DNA of 64,000 bases from Parietaria judaica (Eukaryota; Streptophyta; Magnoliopsida; Rosales; Urticaceae), in assembly GCA_954871525.1 (NCBI GenBank), contig OX940864.1, positions 22,066,001 to 22,130,000 on the forward strand. The letters are read 5' to 3'. Made by a program: the position numbers and the translations under genes. Positions 33,827 to 44,325 of the stretch are shown piece after piece (within the stretch, counting starts at the first letter, position 1; each line of letters opens with the position of its first letter). A model generated the notes under the pieces. It saw only the letters and a program-made list of their open reading frames with translations, made no database searches and was not told the origin of the DNA.

Positions 33827-36800
33827 ATGGGTCCATCCCGCTCCGGCCGAGTCTTTAAGACTCGGAGTCCCCCTTCCGTCATGACGGAAGAGGGCTTGAA
33901 GTATATCGTCGACAACCACACTGACTCAGGGACCTGCTTTGCCCGTCTCCCTCTCGAGGGCGAGTTCGCCGATGAACCTCAGAGCGACTTCGTCTGCGTC
34001 TATGAATCGTTCTTCCGCATCGTCGGCCTTCGCTTCCCGACGCCGCTCCTGGTCGTGGCGTTTCTCTACGCCTTCGGGGTTCTGATTGCTCAGGTGAGCC
34101 CCAACACTCCTCGCCTCCTCCTTTGTACTCTGGCCATTGCATGTGAACAGAAGGTGGAGTTCACGCTCAAGGACCTGATGCGCCTCTTCAAAGTTTCCCG
34201 TAATCCAAAGAATCTGGGTCGCTTTGCCATCTCTCACCGCGTCCGACCGCACATTCTCCTGAACACGCCATCGAATGAATCTGGTTGGGAGAATAAATAT
34301 TTCTTTGTTCGTGTGGACAACTCCAACTTCGGTCCCCACCATGCTTTCCTACCGACGGATTTAGTGCTCGAGGGAGCGGACCTCCCTCGACTCAAGCTCG
34401 AGGAGAATGAGGAGGCCGAGGCGCGGTTCAAGAGCATCCACGCTGCTCTCCTTGCCAACCCCAGGCGTGATTGGAGTAAGGACTTCGGGGGCCAGCGGCT
34501 TGAGAAATCCGGGGTTTACCAATTGGCCCGAATCCACGGGGCGCCTCCTAACACTCTTCTCCCGAAAGGTTTCCTTCGCGAACCGGCCCCGGAGGGGTCT
34601 CCCGCAGAGCGGAGGAAAACCGCCCCAAGGCTGAAGAAGAACGCCGAGGACAAAGTCGCGGCTGCTAGGGATAACGCTCTCGTTGGTCGGGATCGGGAGG
34701 CGCACAGATCGTCGAGGTCCCGGGCAGAATCTGACGCTTCTCGCTTCGTGGGGCTCACCCTCCGTGAGGGCGGTTTCTCGAGCAAACGCCCCGTCGATGA
34801 TACTGGTGACGAGCGAAGAACAAGGGCGAGGACGGAGTCCACGGCCCGCTCCTCGCAAGATATTTCCCGCTCCTCGAGGAGGTCTTCTCGGGAGGAAAAC
34901 TCACTGGGCAAGCGCCCCGCCGAGGAAGTGCGTGATGCTTCTTCTGCAAAGAAGGCGAGAATTCCCGACCCGACTCCTGAATTCGAGGCGGCTAATCCGT
35001 CTCAAGGAGCCGCGGAAGGGACTTCGGGCACCGCGCCTGTCGAGGGCGCAACGGGGAGGATAGGACCGGCGGCGGACGTGTGCGCACACCCCGCCGAGGA
35101 CTCGCGGGAGAGACTGGAGATGGAGGACATCGAGCATCTGGTCGTCGCGCCGGATGCTCCTCCTCCGCCTCCGTCGGGGGCCGAGAGCCCCACTCCTCTT
35201 TCTGCTCCGGGGGCCGCGACCCGGCCTTCCCTGTCACCGCCTCGGGGAATCCCCGATGAAGCGATGCGGGACCCGGTTGCGGCCTCGATGCCTCCGACTC
35301 AGCCTTTGGTCAAAGGGACCAATGCTCCTGACGACGAGAGTACGGGGCCCGTTGGCGAGGAAGACGCTCCAAGACAGATCCTCTCCGGGCCCCCGGAAGA
35401 ACAATCAGGGGTGCACCCCGATATGAATCTCGCTAATCCGAAGCTTCTTCCCGATGCTCCCGGCGTCGAGGCCCTCGAGGGCTCAATGGTCCGGTCTTCT
35501 CCCGATCTTACGGGCGTCTCCAGCTCGCAAGTACCTCTTACCACTCATTCCAGCGCGTTGTCCCAATTAGCGGATGACTTGGCGCAGCCTTCCGAGCCAT
35601 CCCTTGACCTCGAGGAAATCCCCGAGGAGGCACCTACCGGGTCGCCGCGGGCTCAAACCAGCTTCCCAATCTTGCCGCCTCCTGGAGCACTTGCCGCGGC
35701 TGAAGCTTCTCATGGGCTCGTCGAGCCTTCCAGCGATCCCGTGGGGAACTTAGAATTGGTTGACCGCGTTGCCCGGGGGGTGGCCCTGTTGTCGGACGTT
35801 ATCGTGTCCATGCAGCTATCCGCCGCTAGGGTTGAGAGAAAGAGCAATGAGTTGTCGGCAGAACTCTCGTTAGTCCGGGAACGGTTTGAGGCTTCCACCC
35901 ACGACGGGCAGAAGTTCCAGGGGCAGATCGAGAAGCTTTCCTCGGAGCTCGACGAAGCCAAATCTACCTTGGAGTCGGAAAGTTCATTGCGCCGGGCCGC
36001 TGAGGCTGAGCTCAACGAAGCTAGATCTGCCTTGGAGTCGGAAAGCTCATTGCGCCGGGCCGCCGAGGCCGAGCTCAATGAGGCCAAGTCCATCTTGGAG
36101 TCGGAAGTTTCGCTGCGCCGGGCCGCTGAAGCCAAACTCGCGGATCAGCAAAACTCTTGCGCTGTTATGGAGGCGAGCCTCTCCGACAAACTCCGGCTTC
36201 AAGCGGAATGCCTTGCTCAGATAGGTGAGGCCGTCGGCGTATCGCCCGAACGGGAAGACCAGCTGGTGTCCGGGGTCAATGCCGCGTTGAAGAAGCTCGC
36301 TGATGACCTTGAGGCCGCGCGAGCCGAGGCAGTTGAGGAGCGTCGTGGCCGGGAGCGCTTGTTCGAGGAGGCTCAAGCCAAGTTGGAGCGTCTGTCGGTG
36401 AAGTATGGTTTTCTTGATCAATCAATCAACGCCCATCGCTTGGCCGCTGCGTACTAGGCCAATATCGCCTTGGTCGAGAAGAACCCCCTGCTGGCACAAG
36501 CCGGGGGCCTCGATACACGCTTATCCTCGTGGCGCGAAAGCCGCGATAAGCACCGGGCCGTGGTTAAGGAGCTGGACCAGAAGTTTGCCCGGGATCCCAA
36601 ATCTCCGCCGCTCTCTCCCTGTAATCCGCCAACCTTGGACTGTCGGAGACTTGAAAGCCTTGCCTCGGAGGTGGTAGCCCTCGGATCGGCATCGCGCGAT
36701 GGATCCGGCCCGAGCACCGAGATCCCGGCGCTCCCAGAGGCCACGGTATAGGATGTTTCCTTAGAGCCTCCCTTTCTATTTCCCGCTTTTGTAAATTTCG

Positions 36801-38070
36801 CATTTCGTGGCTTGTGCTGTATTTTCACTGTAATCCAAGCATAATTACCGTATGAATAAAATAAATCTTTCTTGGGTTACCTTTTTCTTTCATCGTCGAA
36901 TCTTTTTCTGCTATCGCCCTTGTATGCTTGCCCTTTCCTTACCCCTTTTCTTATAGGGCTTCTTTATTGTTTCTTCCGTATTCCCATTCTCTCTTTTTCT
37001 CCTCAGGCTAGAGGTGGCGTCGTTGTACTTTGCCCCGACGCTTCTTCCCCCCGCTACGGAGGAGGTCACGAGGGGGCTGGGGAGTTCGCACCTGCCCTTG
37101 CGCCGGTGAGGGCTTTATCAGGGAACGAAGGCATTCCCCCCGAGGCTGTAGAGGCTAAGATCGCAGAAAGTAAGGCCGAGCGCGATGAATATAGACGCCT
37201 CCTCGCTATTGCCGAAGAATCCCTTCTTGAGGAGCGGCAGCGTTATCGGCGGTGCGAGGACACTCTTTCGGCACAGCTTCGGCAGAAGAATGAGTGTTTC
37301 AATCGTATCGCCGATGCCATAAACCTGTCGCCTGGTCGGGAGGAGAAAATCTCCTTCCATGTCAAGGCCACGCTGAGGAAGCTCGTCAAGGATCGCGACG
37401 CAGCCAGGAGTTGGGCTATAGAGGAAGAATTCTCCCGCCTACGCCTCTACCACCAAGCGGTTGACAAGCTGAAGCGTGCCTCCGAGAGGTTTGGTGTGCT
37501 TGAGGGGATTGCTCGTACTCAGCGCCTGCTGGGCGGCGTGCTCTCGAATATCAAACTCGTCGAGGGATTACCTTCCCGCTCGACTGTTGGTGAGCTCCGA
37601 GCCAAACTGCCAAGGTGGCGCAAGTTGGAACAGGAGTACCTGGCTGATTTGGCCAAGCTGGAGATGAAAACCTCCGGTGACCCAAACTCTCCTCCGCTTT
37701 CTCCCTGTCTTCCCCAAGGCGTTGCCAGGGTGCGCTCGCCGGGTTTCGACGTTCTTCCCTCCTCGTCGAGTACGGTATGAGATGGATCAGCATAAATAAT
37801 TCGTAGTTCTTACCTCTTCCTTCTGGGGTAGATCCTTTACTTTCGGTTCCTTCTTTGCAGGCCGATAGCAGGGCTGATGCGGATTTAGCAAGAGTTTCTT
37901 CGGGTAAGCCTCAAGGACTTCCTGCTGACGATCCTGCTTGCCTAATTGCGGACGACATCATTCGTCGATGCTGCGACATCCTTATTCAAGAATGTGCCGA
38001 TGCGGTTCTGGGTCAAGATTCCTCTGACGATGGCGTTGTGCGGGGGAATCGGTCCCTGCGAGAGTTATAG
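33827..38070 (+). pseudogene. Antisense ORF of the Tat-like element (Transposase_28 type, coiled-coil)
   Basis: Three phase-0 exons: 33827-36745, 37007-37774 and 37861-38070. Introns begin GTATAG and GTATGA and end CCTCAG and TTGCAG. One in-frame TAG at 36455-36457 breaks exon 1; the frame then stays open to the donor. The model has about 1298 codons. Residues about 40-200 resemble the 'putative gypsy-type transposon' domain (Pfam Transposase_28) found in antisense ORFs of Tat elements. A long S/P/E/R-rich linker follows. Then comes a coiled coil with three 21-residue repeats (ESSLRRAAEAELNEA type; 63-bp units at 35945-36133). The end of exon 1 and exon 2 are paralogous: both run from a coiled coil to a PNSPPLSPC/PKSPPLSPC end. 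Function is unknown. Whether the TAG is read through, spliced out or fatal cannot be told. Confidence 0.75.
35945..36133 (+). repeat. 63-bp coding repeat, three copies
   Basis: Units start GAGCTCGACGAAGCC, GAGCTCAACGAAGC and GAGCTCAATGAGGC at 35945, 36008 and 36071. They extend the coiled coil by three heptads per unit. Confidence 0.88.
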
Positions 38071-38247
38071 TATGCATATGTATTCGGGGTGTAACTATGA
38101 GTTGTAAATAATGATACTGAGTTTTGTCTTTTTTGAATCTAATGGACATGTGATGACAATGATTTTCTTTTATATGAGTTTGCTTGCGATCTTCGAATCT
38201 CTGTGAGGGTTTGCTTGGTTCCCTTAGTCGTGAATGTGATTTTTCTT

Positions 38248-38571
38248 TGCTCGGTACTTTCGTCGTGGGCACTTCCGCCTCTTTTAATTTTTGCTCGGCA
38301 CTCTCGCCGTGGGCACTCTCGTCTCTTTTAGTTTTTGCTCGGAATTCTCGCTATGGGCACTCTCGCCTCGTTTAGTTTTTGCTCGGAATTCTCGCTGTGG
38401 GCACTCTCGCCTCTTTTAGTTTTTGCTCGGAATTCTCGCTGTGGGCACTCTCGCCTCTTTTAGTTTTTGCTCGGAATTCTCGCTGTGGGCACTCTCGCCT
38501 CTTTTAGTTTTTGCTCGGCACTCTCGCCGTGGGCACTCTCGCCTCTTTTAGTTTTTGCTCGGCACTCTCGC
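38248..38571. repeat. 44-bp minisatellite
   Basis: About seven and a half copies of TGCTCGGAATTCTCGCTGTG, then GGCACTCTCGCCTCTTTTAG, then TTTT, with period 44 (38291, 38335, 38379, 38423, 38467, 38511). The last copies carry GCACTCTCGCC in place of GAATTCTCGCT, leading into the next array. Confidence 0.9.
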
Positions 38572-39410
38572 CGTATATAGGATCTCGGCCTGTTTTGCCG
38601 GACCGGGCTTGCTCGGCACCCTTAGCCGTATATAGGATCTCGACATATTTTGCCGGACCGGGCTTGCTCGGCACCCTTAGCCGTATATAGGATCTCGACA
38701 TGTTTTGCCGGACCGGGCTTGCTCGGCACCCTTAGCCGTATATAGGATCTCGACATGTTTTGCCGGACCGGGCTTGCTCGGCACCCTTAGCCGTATATAG
38801 GATCTCGACATGTTTTGCCGGACCGGGCTTGCTCGGCACCCTTAGCCGTAAATAGGATCTCGGCCTGTATTGCCGGACCGGGTTTGCTCGGCACCCTTAG
38901 CCGTATATATTTTCTTGGTACTCTCGCCGTAGTTGTCTTCTGCGGGTATCGCTAGGTTTCGTCGGGTACGAGCCGACTAGTTCCCAGGATCCCATAGGCA
39001 CTCTCGCCCTGTATATTTCTTCGGCGCTCGGTAGCCCGGGCTTGCTCGGCGCCCTTAGCCGTAAATAGGATCTTGGCCTGTATTGCCGGACCGGGTTTGC
39101 TCGGCACCCTTAGCCGTATATAAGATCTCGACATGTTTTGCCGGACCGGGCTTGCTCGGCACCCTTAGCCGTATATAGGATCTCGACATGTTTTGCCGGA
39201 CCGGGCTTGCTCGGCACCCTTAGCCGTAAATAGGATCTCGACATGTTTTGCCGGACCGGGTTTGCTCGGCACCCTTAGCCGTATATATATGTATATATAT
39301 TTTTTTGAAATTTTCTCGGCACCCTTAGCCGTATATATATGTATATATATTTTTTTGAAATTTTCTCGGCGCTCTCGCCGGATCGGGCTCGCTCGGCACC
39401 CTTAGCCGAT
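38572..39410. repeat. 55-bp minisatellite
   Basis: About eleven copies of CGTATATAGGATCTCGACAT, then GTTTTGCCGGACCGGGCTTG, then CTCGGCACCCTTAGC, with period exactly 55 (38572, 38627, 38682, 38737, 38792, 38847; then 39059, 39114, 39169, 39224, 39279). A diverged stretch lies at 38902-39058. Two final units of about 52 bp carry ATATATGTATATATATTTTT. Such arrays before the 3' LTR are known from Tat/Ogre elements, where they can seed satellites. Confidence 0.9.
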
Positions 39411-39679
39411 TTTTTTTTTTTTTTTGCCAATACACTTTCCTTCCTAATTGGTGTTACCACCGAGAAGAGTTGCATACACGCTTTGCCAACTTTATAATTT
39501 GCTCGCTCCTTAATAAAAATAAAAAAAAAAAGAAAAAACACACATACATAGACATTAGAAATCCGACACAACGAACCCAAACAAACTTCTATCACCTATG
39601 ATAATCTACTAATGGTTAAAAGGGGTAGCCGCCCCAATCATCTCCTCGCTCCGAGCAGCTTATGAGCCTTACTCCGGGC

Positions 39680-40681
39680 TCACTCCTCTTCGACGATCGA
39701 GCAGGCTGACGACGCGATTTTCTCCACAGAGCTCCTGCTGGGGCGACCGAAGTTACATTCCGGGCAGAGGTCAGTGTACCACGTGGTACCGAGGATGTAG
39801 CACGACCTGTAAAAACCGCAAACACGCCCATCCCGCCATTGCCCAAAACACGGCGGGCGGACGGAGTCTCCTGCTTGAATCCTCGTTGGCTTCTCGTAGA
39901 CCAGGACATTTCTGTCGCACCGTCTGCAGAATTCCATGTCGAGCAGACGACCGCGTGAGGCATGCGCCTGCTCCCCGGAATGGTCGGCTGGATTCCCTGC
40001 CGCGAGCAGAGGGGGAAGGTCCTCAAGTTTGACCTTGGTTCCCTCCACGAACCTGGGAAATAAACCGTTGACCCTCAGGAATTTTATCCTGTGCTCGATG
40101 GTGGACAAGTTGCTGACCACGTCATCCAAGGTGATTTGGTGGCAGCGCGGCAGGCATAGCTTTACGAGCGTCGGGTTGCCCCGCTTGATCGTCTCCACCG
40201 CGGTGTTGGTGATCTCGAAGCACCCATCCAACGTCAAAGTCTCCATCTTCCCTTGAGATCTCCTTGCCAGCCTCAGGAGATTGTCATCTTCCATCCGCTC
40301 GCTCAACGGGTTGTAGATGCTGATGTTGCGCCACAGAAGGTTGTTTCCCCGAACCTCGTCGCGCAACGACGTGCATACCATCTCCACCGCGAGGAGCTCC
40401 TCGGGCATAAGATATGGCAGAACCAGTTCCAACGCGGGGTGTGGTTCACCCGGGATCCTTGACTGCTCTTGATCCCGCTGGCCCTCCGAGATGTCCTCAT
40501 CCATTGGACACGGCTCGCTGCGTTCCGGCCATTCCTCGTGCTTCCAGAAGTCCGTCATCTCGTAATCATCTCCTCCTCGTGCCTCAGTTGCGCCCTCCTT
40601 GGGCCATCCCCAGTCTTCATCCACGATCATCTCTGACTCGTCTGTGCGACTCTGGCCAGCATCTCCTTCTCTGGGCGCCAT
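39680..40681 (-). CDS. F-box protein, SKIP14-like, inside the Tat-like retrotransposon
   Basis: Intact 333-residue frame from ATG 40681 to TGA 39680, in the sense direction of the element. Residues 1-79 are acidic. An F-box lies at about 80-122 (LPYLMPEELLAVEMVCTSL, then LLWRNI). Leucine-rich repeat-like sequence follows (about 125-200: LTLDGCFEITNTAVETI, LCLPRCHQITLDDV). The end has cysteine pairs (CRRC, CPEC). The whole order matches SKIP14-type plant F-box proteins, which recruit substrates to SCF ubiquitin ligases through Skp1. The upstream frame to 40732 starts with GTG. A splice acceptor-like TACAG just before GCCGGG (about 40710) suggests a leader intron. The simplest reading is that a host F-box gene was captured as processed sequence. 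The open frame argues for recent capture or selection. Confidence 0.82.
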   Translation of the reverse strand: MAPREGDAGQSRTDESEMIVDEDWGWPKEGATEARGGDDYEMTDFWKHEEWPERSEPCPMDEDISEGQRDQEQSRIPGEPHPALELVLPYLMPEELLAVEMVCTSLRDEVRGNNLLWRNISIYNPLSERMEDDNLLRLARRSQGKMETLTLDGCFEITNTAVETIKRGNPTLVKLCLPRCHQITLDDVVSNLSTIEHRIKFLRVNGLFPRFVEGTKVKLEDLPPLLAAGNPADHSGEQAHASRGRLLDMEFCRRCDRNVLVYEKPTRIQAGDSVRPPCFGQWRDGRVCGFYRSCYILGTTWYTDLCPECNFGRPSRSSVEKIASSACSIVEEE

Positions 40682-41168
40682 CTTCTCCTCGTGTGCTTTC
40701 CCGGCCTGTATTTCAAAAACACTAGCAAGCACTGGTTTCGGAGTGAGAAAGGAACTTTTGTTTTCTGGGTTGAGAGAACGATACTTATCTGGGAGTTAAC
40801 CGAGTTGGTTTCTATTTCCGCAGACTCGTTGTTCTTGATCTTCTCCAAACTTCCCATTTTATAAACGTTGATTGTTTCGCAAGCGACTCTTCGCATCCTC
40901 TCTTTCGCTGTCACTTCACAACGCTTCGGAAGTTGCTCCCATTCGTTGATACGCGTGCACTCCTTTTTCTGACCAACCGTCTATCAACCGTCTAGCAAGG
41001 AGTCCGTACGTCTCCCCTTCTTACGTCACTCACGTCCCTTGAGTTGCCTCTTTATACTCTGCTTGCGATTTTCGCGCGCTCAACCGTCGAGCGCGTCGCT
41101 GACGATGGCGTCGTTTGATAACGTCATGACCCTCCAAATTCCTGGCTGTGAGTTAGAAAGAAAACAAG
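40682..41168 (-). other. Leader region of the Tat-like element
   Basis: Sequence between the PBS and the F-box ORF. No gag-like frame is present. It may contain an intron ending near 40711 on the minus strand. Confidence 0.5.
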
Positions 41169-41188
41169 TCCCCTCGGTGGGCGCCAAA
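41169..41188 (-). promoter_or_regulatory. Primer-binding site of the Tat-like element
   Basis: On the minus strand TTTGGCGCCCACCGAGGGGA follows the 5' LTR after one base. This TGGCGCC-type PBS is typical of Tat elements, unlike the tRNA-Met PBS of the other two full elements. Confidence 0.85.
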
Positions 41189-41189
41189 C

Positions 41190-41981
41190 TGTAGAGGGGG
41201 TTTTTCACCACCCTTTTCCAGTCACAAAGACAATCATCAAATAATAAATAAAATGACAGCAAATGATGAGTATCTCTGTTTTATTATGATTTCCGAAATG
41301 AGCTCGGTTTTCTTCCGTTAAATAGCTGGACAGATGAAGGATCATGAGCTTCAGATATCTCTTTTCTTCGACCTTTTCTATTACAAGATCTCTTTTCTTT
41401 CCTTTGCTGAGTCTTTTTTCTCTCCCTTTTGTTCGAACCACCAACCCTTACAAATGAGGCTTATCTTGCCTTTTATAGAGTTTACAATGCCTTCCTGCTC
41501 TATTTTTCCCGCCTTTTTTCCTCTTTAATCATCACTCTCTAACGTGATTTGAAGGCAGCGGGGTTTATCCTCACTTTATGTCACCTCCGAGCATGCTGTC
41601 GTAGTGGGTAGGTGCGCCGCATTAAATGCGCGTCTCGTCAGCCGTCATTCGGCTCTGCAGGCCTCCGTCGCTGACGCTCTCGTCGAGTGAGTAGGTCGGC
41701 TTCATTAAATGCACGTCTCTTCGGCTGTCATCGGGCTCTGCATAATCATCATGACGAAGTTCCTCGTCAAGTCGTGATGGGACGCTTCATCGCGACCCGC
41801 TTGCTCGCGTGGCTGCGTCCCCTCGCTGATGAACCTCCTCGGGGTATTCCTCCTCGGGGATGTCCTTCCTCGGGGATAACTCCCTCTTCGCTGGTGAACT
41901 TCCTCGCCTCCCTCATGTCGTTTATGGACAAAACGACACGAGTTGTGTTGAGGATGGATTTGACCAAATCCGACCTTAACA
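41190..41981 (-). repeat. 5' LTR of the Tat-like element
   Basis: 792 bp, about eight substitutions and two 1-base indels from 32463-33256 (for example CTTGAG/CTGAG near 41410 and CTGCCG/CTGTCG near 41598). TATA box on the minus strand at plus positions 41469-41477. Confidence 0.92.
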
Positions 41982-41986
41982 ACTAT
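41982..41986. repeat. Target site duplication ACTAT (right)
   Basis: Matches 32458-32462. Confidence 0.9.
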
Positions 41987-42809
41987 CCGTGCCAGCTATA
42001 ACACCGATACCATTCATACGTCAAATATTACTAAGATTGGAATTCAAATTATCAATTGAAAACCCGATACGCTGAAATTTAACCCGGGCCGAATTCTAGT
42101 CGGGCACGCAAAACGAGGCAGCAAAACGGGCATTAATTCGACAATTCAACACTTCCCTTAGCTTAATTCGACTGTTCTAAACGCAATGGCGAAGTCAATT
42201 TCATCAATCAAGGCCCAGAAAACACCTAATTTGATCATCTAAATTCAGAAACTATGTCAAGGAAATTCGGGCTTACCGATAGTCCGATGACGATTTCGAT
42301 CGAGGGCTTTCGATCTCCTCGACGAGGGCTTCAAAACCCCTCAATAAATTTCGAGATCGGAAAAATGATGACGGCGGCCGGCGACGGCGGCGACGTCGAG
42401 GTGATACCTCCAACGGACTCTAATAGGCTTCGTGAACATGATTCCGGTATTAGATTTCTCAAAATCAAACCGACATGAAAAAGATCTAGAGTTGTAAAAT
42501 CGCACCTTCCGGCGAATATTCCGGCCAAACGCCGCCACCTCCGGTCGACTTTCGCCCAGCAGCTTGTTCACCTCCTCGAGAGCTTTCCGGCGACACCAAA
42601 ATCTCGTCGATCGGAGCTCCGGCGGTCGAGTTATGAAGCTTTGAAGTTCCTTTGATGAGAGAGAAAAAATATAGAGGAGGGAGAGAGATGGGAATCGAGT
42701 GATGGTGAGGAGAGAAGGTGGAGGGGATTTGATTACCCCTCTGCCAAAAGCTGATTTTTTTTTTATATATTAATATATATATATATATATATATATTTGG
42801 GGTTTCACA

Positions 42810-44187
42810 ATTTAGGTCATGGTTCTAAATATCGATATCGATGTCGTTTCGCACTCTCCTTTTTACAGATATATCGCTTGCCGACGGGCACGCCGATGGA
42901 TAAATCCGAAGAAAAGCATATATCGCTTGCCGATAATATCGCATAATTTCATAGATATATCGCTTGCCGATCGATATATCGACGGATATTCTCGAAAATA
43001 TTTTTGATTATTTAGGCAAGATTTTTATATAGGTTCAATTTCAAAAAATTTGTTTGAAAGTCCAATTTGGGCTCATAAATCTCTAATAACGCTTTAAATA
43101 ATATTTGGAGGGTTTAATAATAAATATTTATCTTAAGAGGGAAATAATAATATAAATATAAAATAAATTTAAAATTAGAGGGTTAAAATGTTTAAAATTC
43201 AAATAAAAAATAGGTGAGTGATTTAATGTTGAGTAAATATAAGATATAAAGTGAATAAAAAAATAATATAAAGATAGGTATTTATGCCTCAATTAAAATT
43301 ATTTACCATTCCAAAAGCCTACGCATCATTGTTTTCAAGGTTCGACTTTTCCACGATTATCTTCGATAATCTTCGATTATCCGTCTTGCCGGTAGTTATC
43401 GGCAAGACGGCCATGCCAGTACTTTTTCATGATTTTTGTCGAAAATCGGCAAACGTCTTGAAAAATAACGAAAATATGGTATTTTTAAAGAAATTTTGCA
43501 CTTTTTGATGATTTTATTCGAGTATTTACATATGTGAGAGTGAGACATATGTAAATATGTTTGAGTATAAAATGATTTTATTTTTGGTAGTTTAATGTTT
43601 TATCAACATTATAAAATTAGTAAATATATTCTTAAAAATATTTTCGTGATTTTTCATCGATAATCCTTGATAAGTGTCGATAATCCTCGATAAGTGTTGG
43701 TAACGATAATCTACAGTGTTTATTAGTTTTCAATCGACAAACAAACGATAAATCCGTCGAAAACGACAAACGATTTATCGGCAAATTCGGCAAGGTTATT
43801 GTTTTAGCTTCTAGGTATTAATTATAATATAACAGTGGACCCCACTTTATTTAATATCAATATTTGTATTAGACTATTAATGTCTCGAAATACGTGCACT
43901 TCTCCTCCTTCCTTCTTTTCTTCTTTGTACGAGTTTTTTTGCAGATCAACAATGGTGAGGAGTCGAAAGGTTGTGAACTTAGGGGTTTTTTGCGAAATTC
44001 GACTCGAAATTCGTTGTTTTTGGCCTATGACGACAAAAGACATCAGCGCTTCCCATCGAATGACATATCGCGATAAATCCGAAAACGATAACGATTTAAG
44101 CCGAATTTCGTATCGCATGCTTTCAACTAGCGGTGTGTCGTCGACATATCGACGATATACCTTGATATTTAAAACCATGATTTAGAT
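42810..44187. mobile_element. hAT-like non-autonomous element
   Basis: The element is 42818-44179 (1362 bp). Inverted ends CATGGTTCTAAATATC and CATGGTTTTAAATATC, flanked by ATTTAGGT (42810-42817) and ATTTAGAT (44180-44187), 7 of 8 identical. Subterminal regions are rich in CGATATATCG motifs. A second inverted structure lies inside (about 43318-43816; CGATAATC and CGATAAATC motifs, ends TTGTTTTCAAGGTT and, inverted, CAATAACCTTGCC). It may be another nested element. No transposase. Confidence 0.7.
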
Positions 44188-44325
44188 GACGTCAACAACC
44201 GAAAAATAATAAAATTGTTTATAACGGCATAAATACCCAAACTTTGTTTTTTCACGACATAAATACTCAAACTTTGGTTCACGACCACGTGGCGTGCCAT
44301 ATGGAAAGAGGCTAACGGCCATATG
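44188..44325. repeat. Displaced right arm of the foldback element
   Basis: ATACCCAAACTTTG, then TTGGTTCACGACCACGTGGC, then GGAAAGAGGCTAACGGCCAT is the inverse of 30175-30250. With the solo LTR and the hAT-like element removed, it joins the arm ending at 31145. Confidence 0.72.

Larger units (their letters stand above)
32463..41981 (-). mobile_element. Non-autonomous Tat-like LTR retrotransposon with F-box and antisense genes
   Basis: 9.5 kb with LTRs of 794 and 792 bp (about 1 percent different by eye), ACTAT duplication, and a PBS and polypurine tract that place it on the minus strand. Internal order in element direction: PBS (41188-41169), leader, intact F-box ORF (40681-39680), minisatellites (39420-38248), antisense spliced gene (33827-38070 on plus), polypurine tract (33268-33257). 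No gag, protease, RT or integrase was found. The PBS and the antisense Transposase_28-type ORF before the 3' LTR are typical of the Tat lineage. Proteins for movement must come from another element. Confidence 0.9.
31141..42814 (-). mobile_element. Tekay-type solo LTR, split by a later insertion
   Basis: The LTR spans 31146-42809 and is flanked by ATTTA at 31141-31145 and 42810-42814. Removing the nested Tat-like element leaves about 2140 bp. Read on the minus strand it starts TGTGAAACCCC and ends CTAGGGGCGTTACA, nearly the same end as the gypsy LTR at 10534-10547. It contains three 37-bp repeats (CGCCCGAAGCGGGTACTATA type) at 31979-32090. No gag-pol remains, so it is a solo LTR of a chromovirus family related to, but diverged from, the element at 818-10547. 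Confidence 0.82.

Noticed and set aside
33879..36828. Many minus-strand and alternate-frame ORFs opposite the antisense gene
   Set aside because: GC-rich third positions of the real frame create them; none has a family signature, and none is a gag-pol.
38248..39410. Regular 44-bp and 55-bp repeats that could look like a CRISPR array
   Set aside because: Repeats are directly adjacent without unique spacers, and they lie inside a plant retrotransposon.
39680..40732. F-box ORF starting at 40732
   Set aside because: That start is GTG and the upstream codons overlap a likely splice acceptor; the first ATG at 40681 is preferred.
31146..42809. One large retrotransposon with coding interior between 31146 and 42809
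   Set aside because: The 32463-41981 part has its own LTRs and ACTAT duplication, and what remains is only a single LTR.
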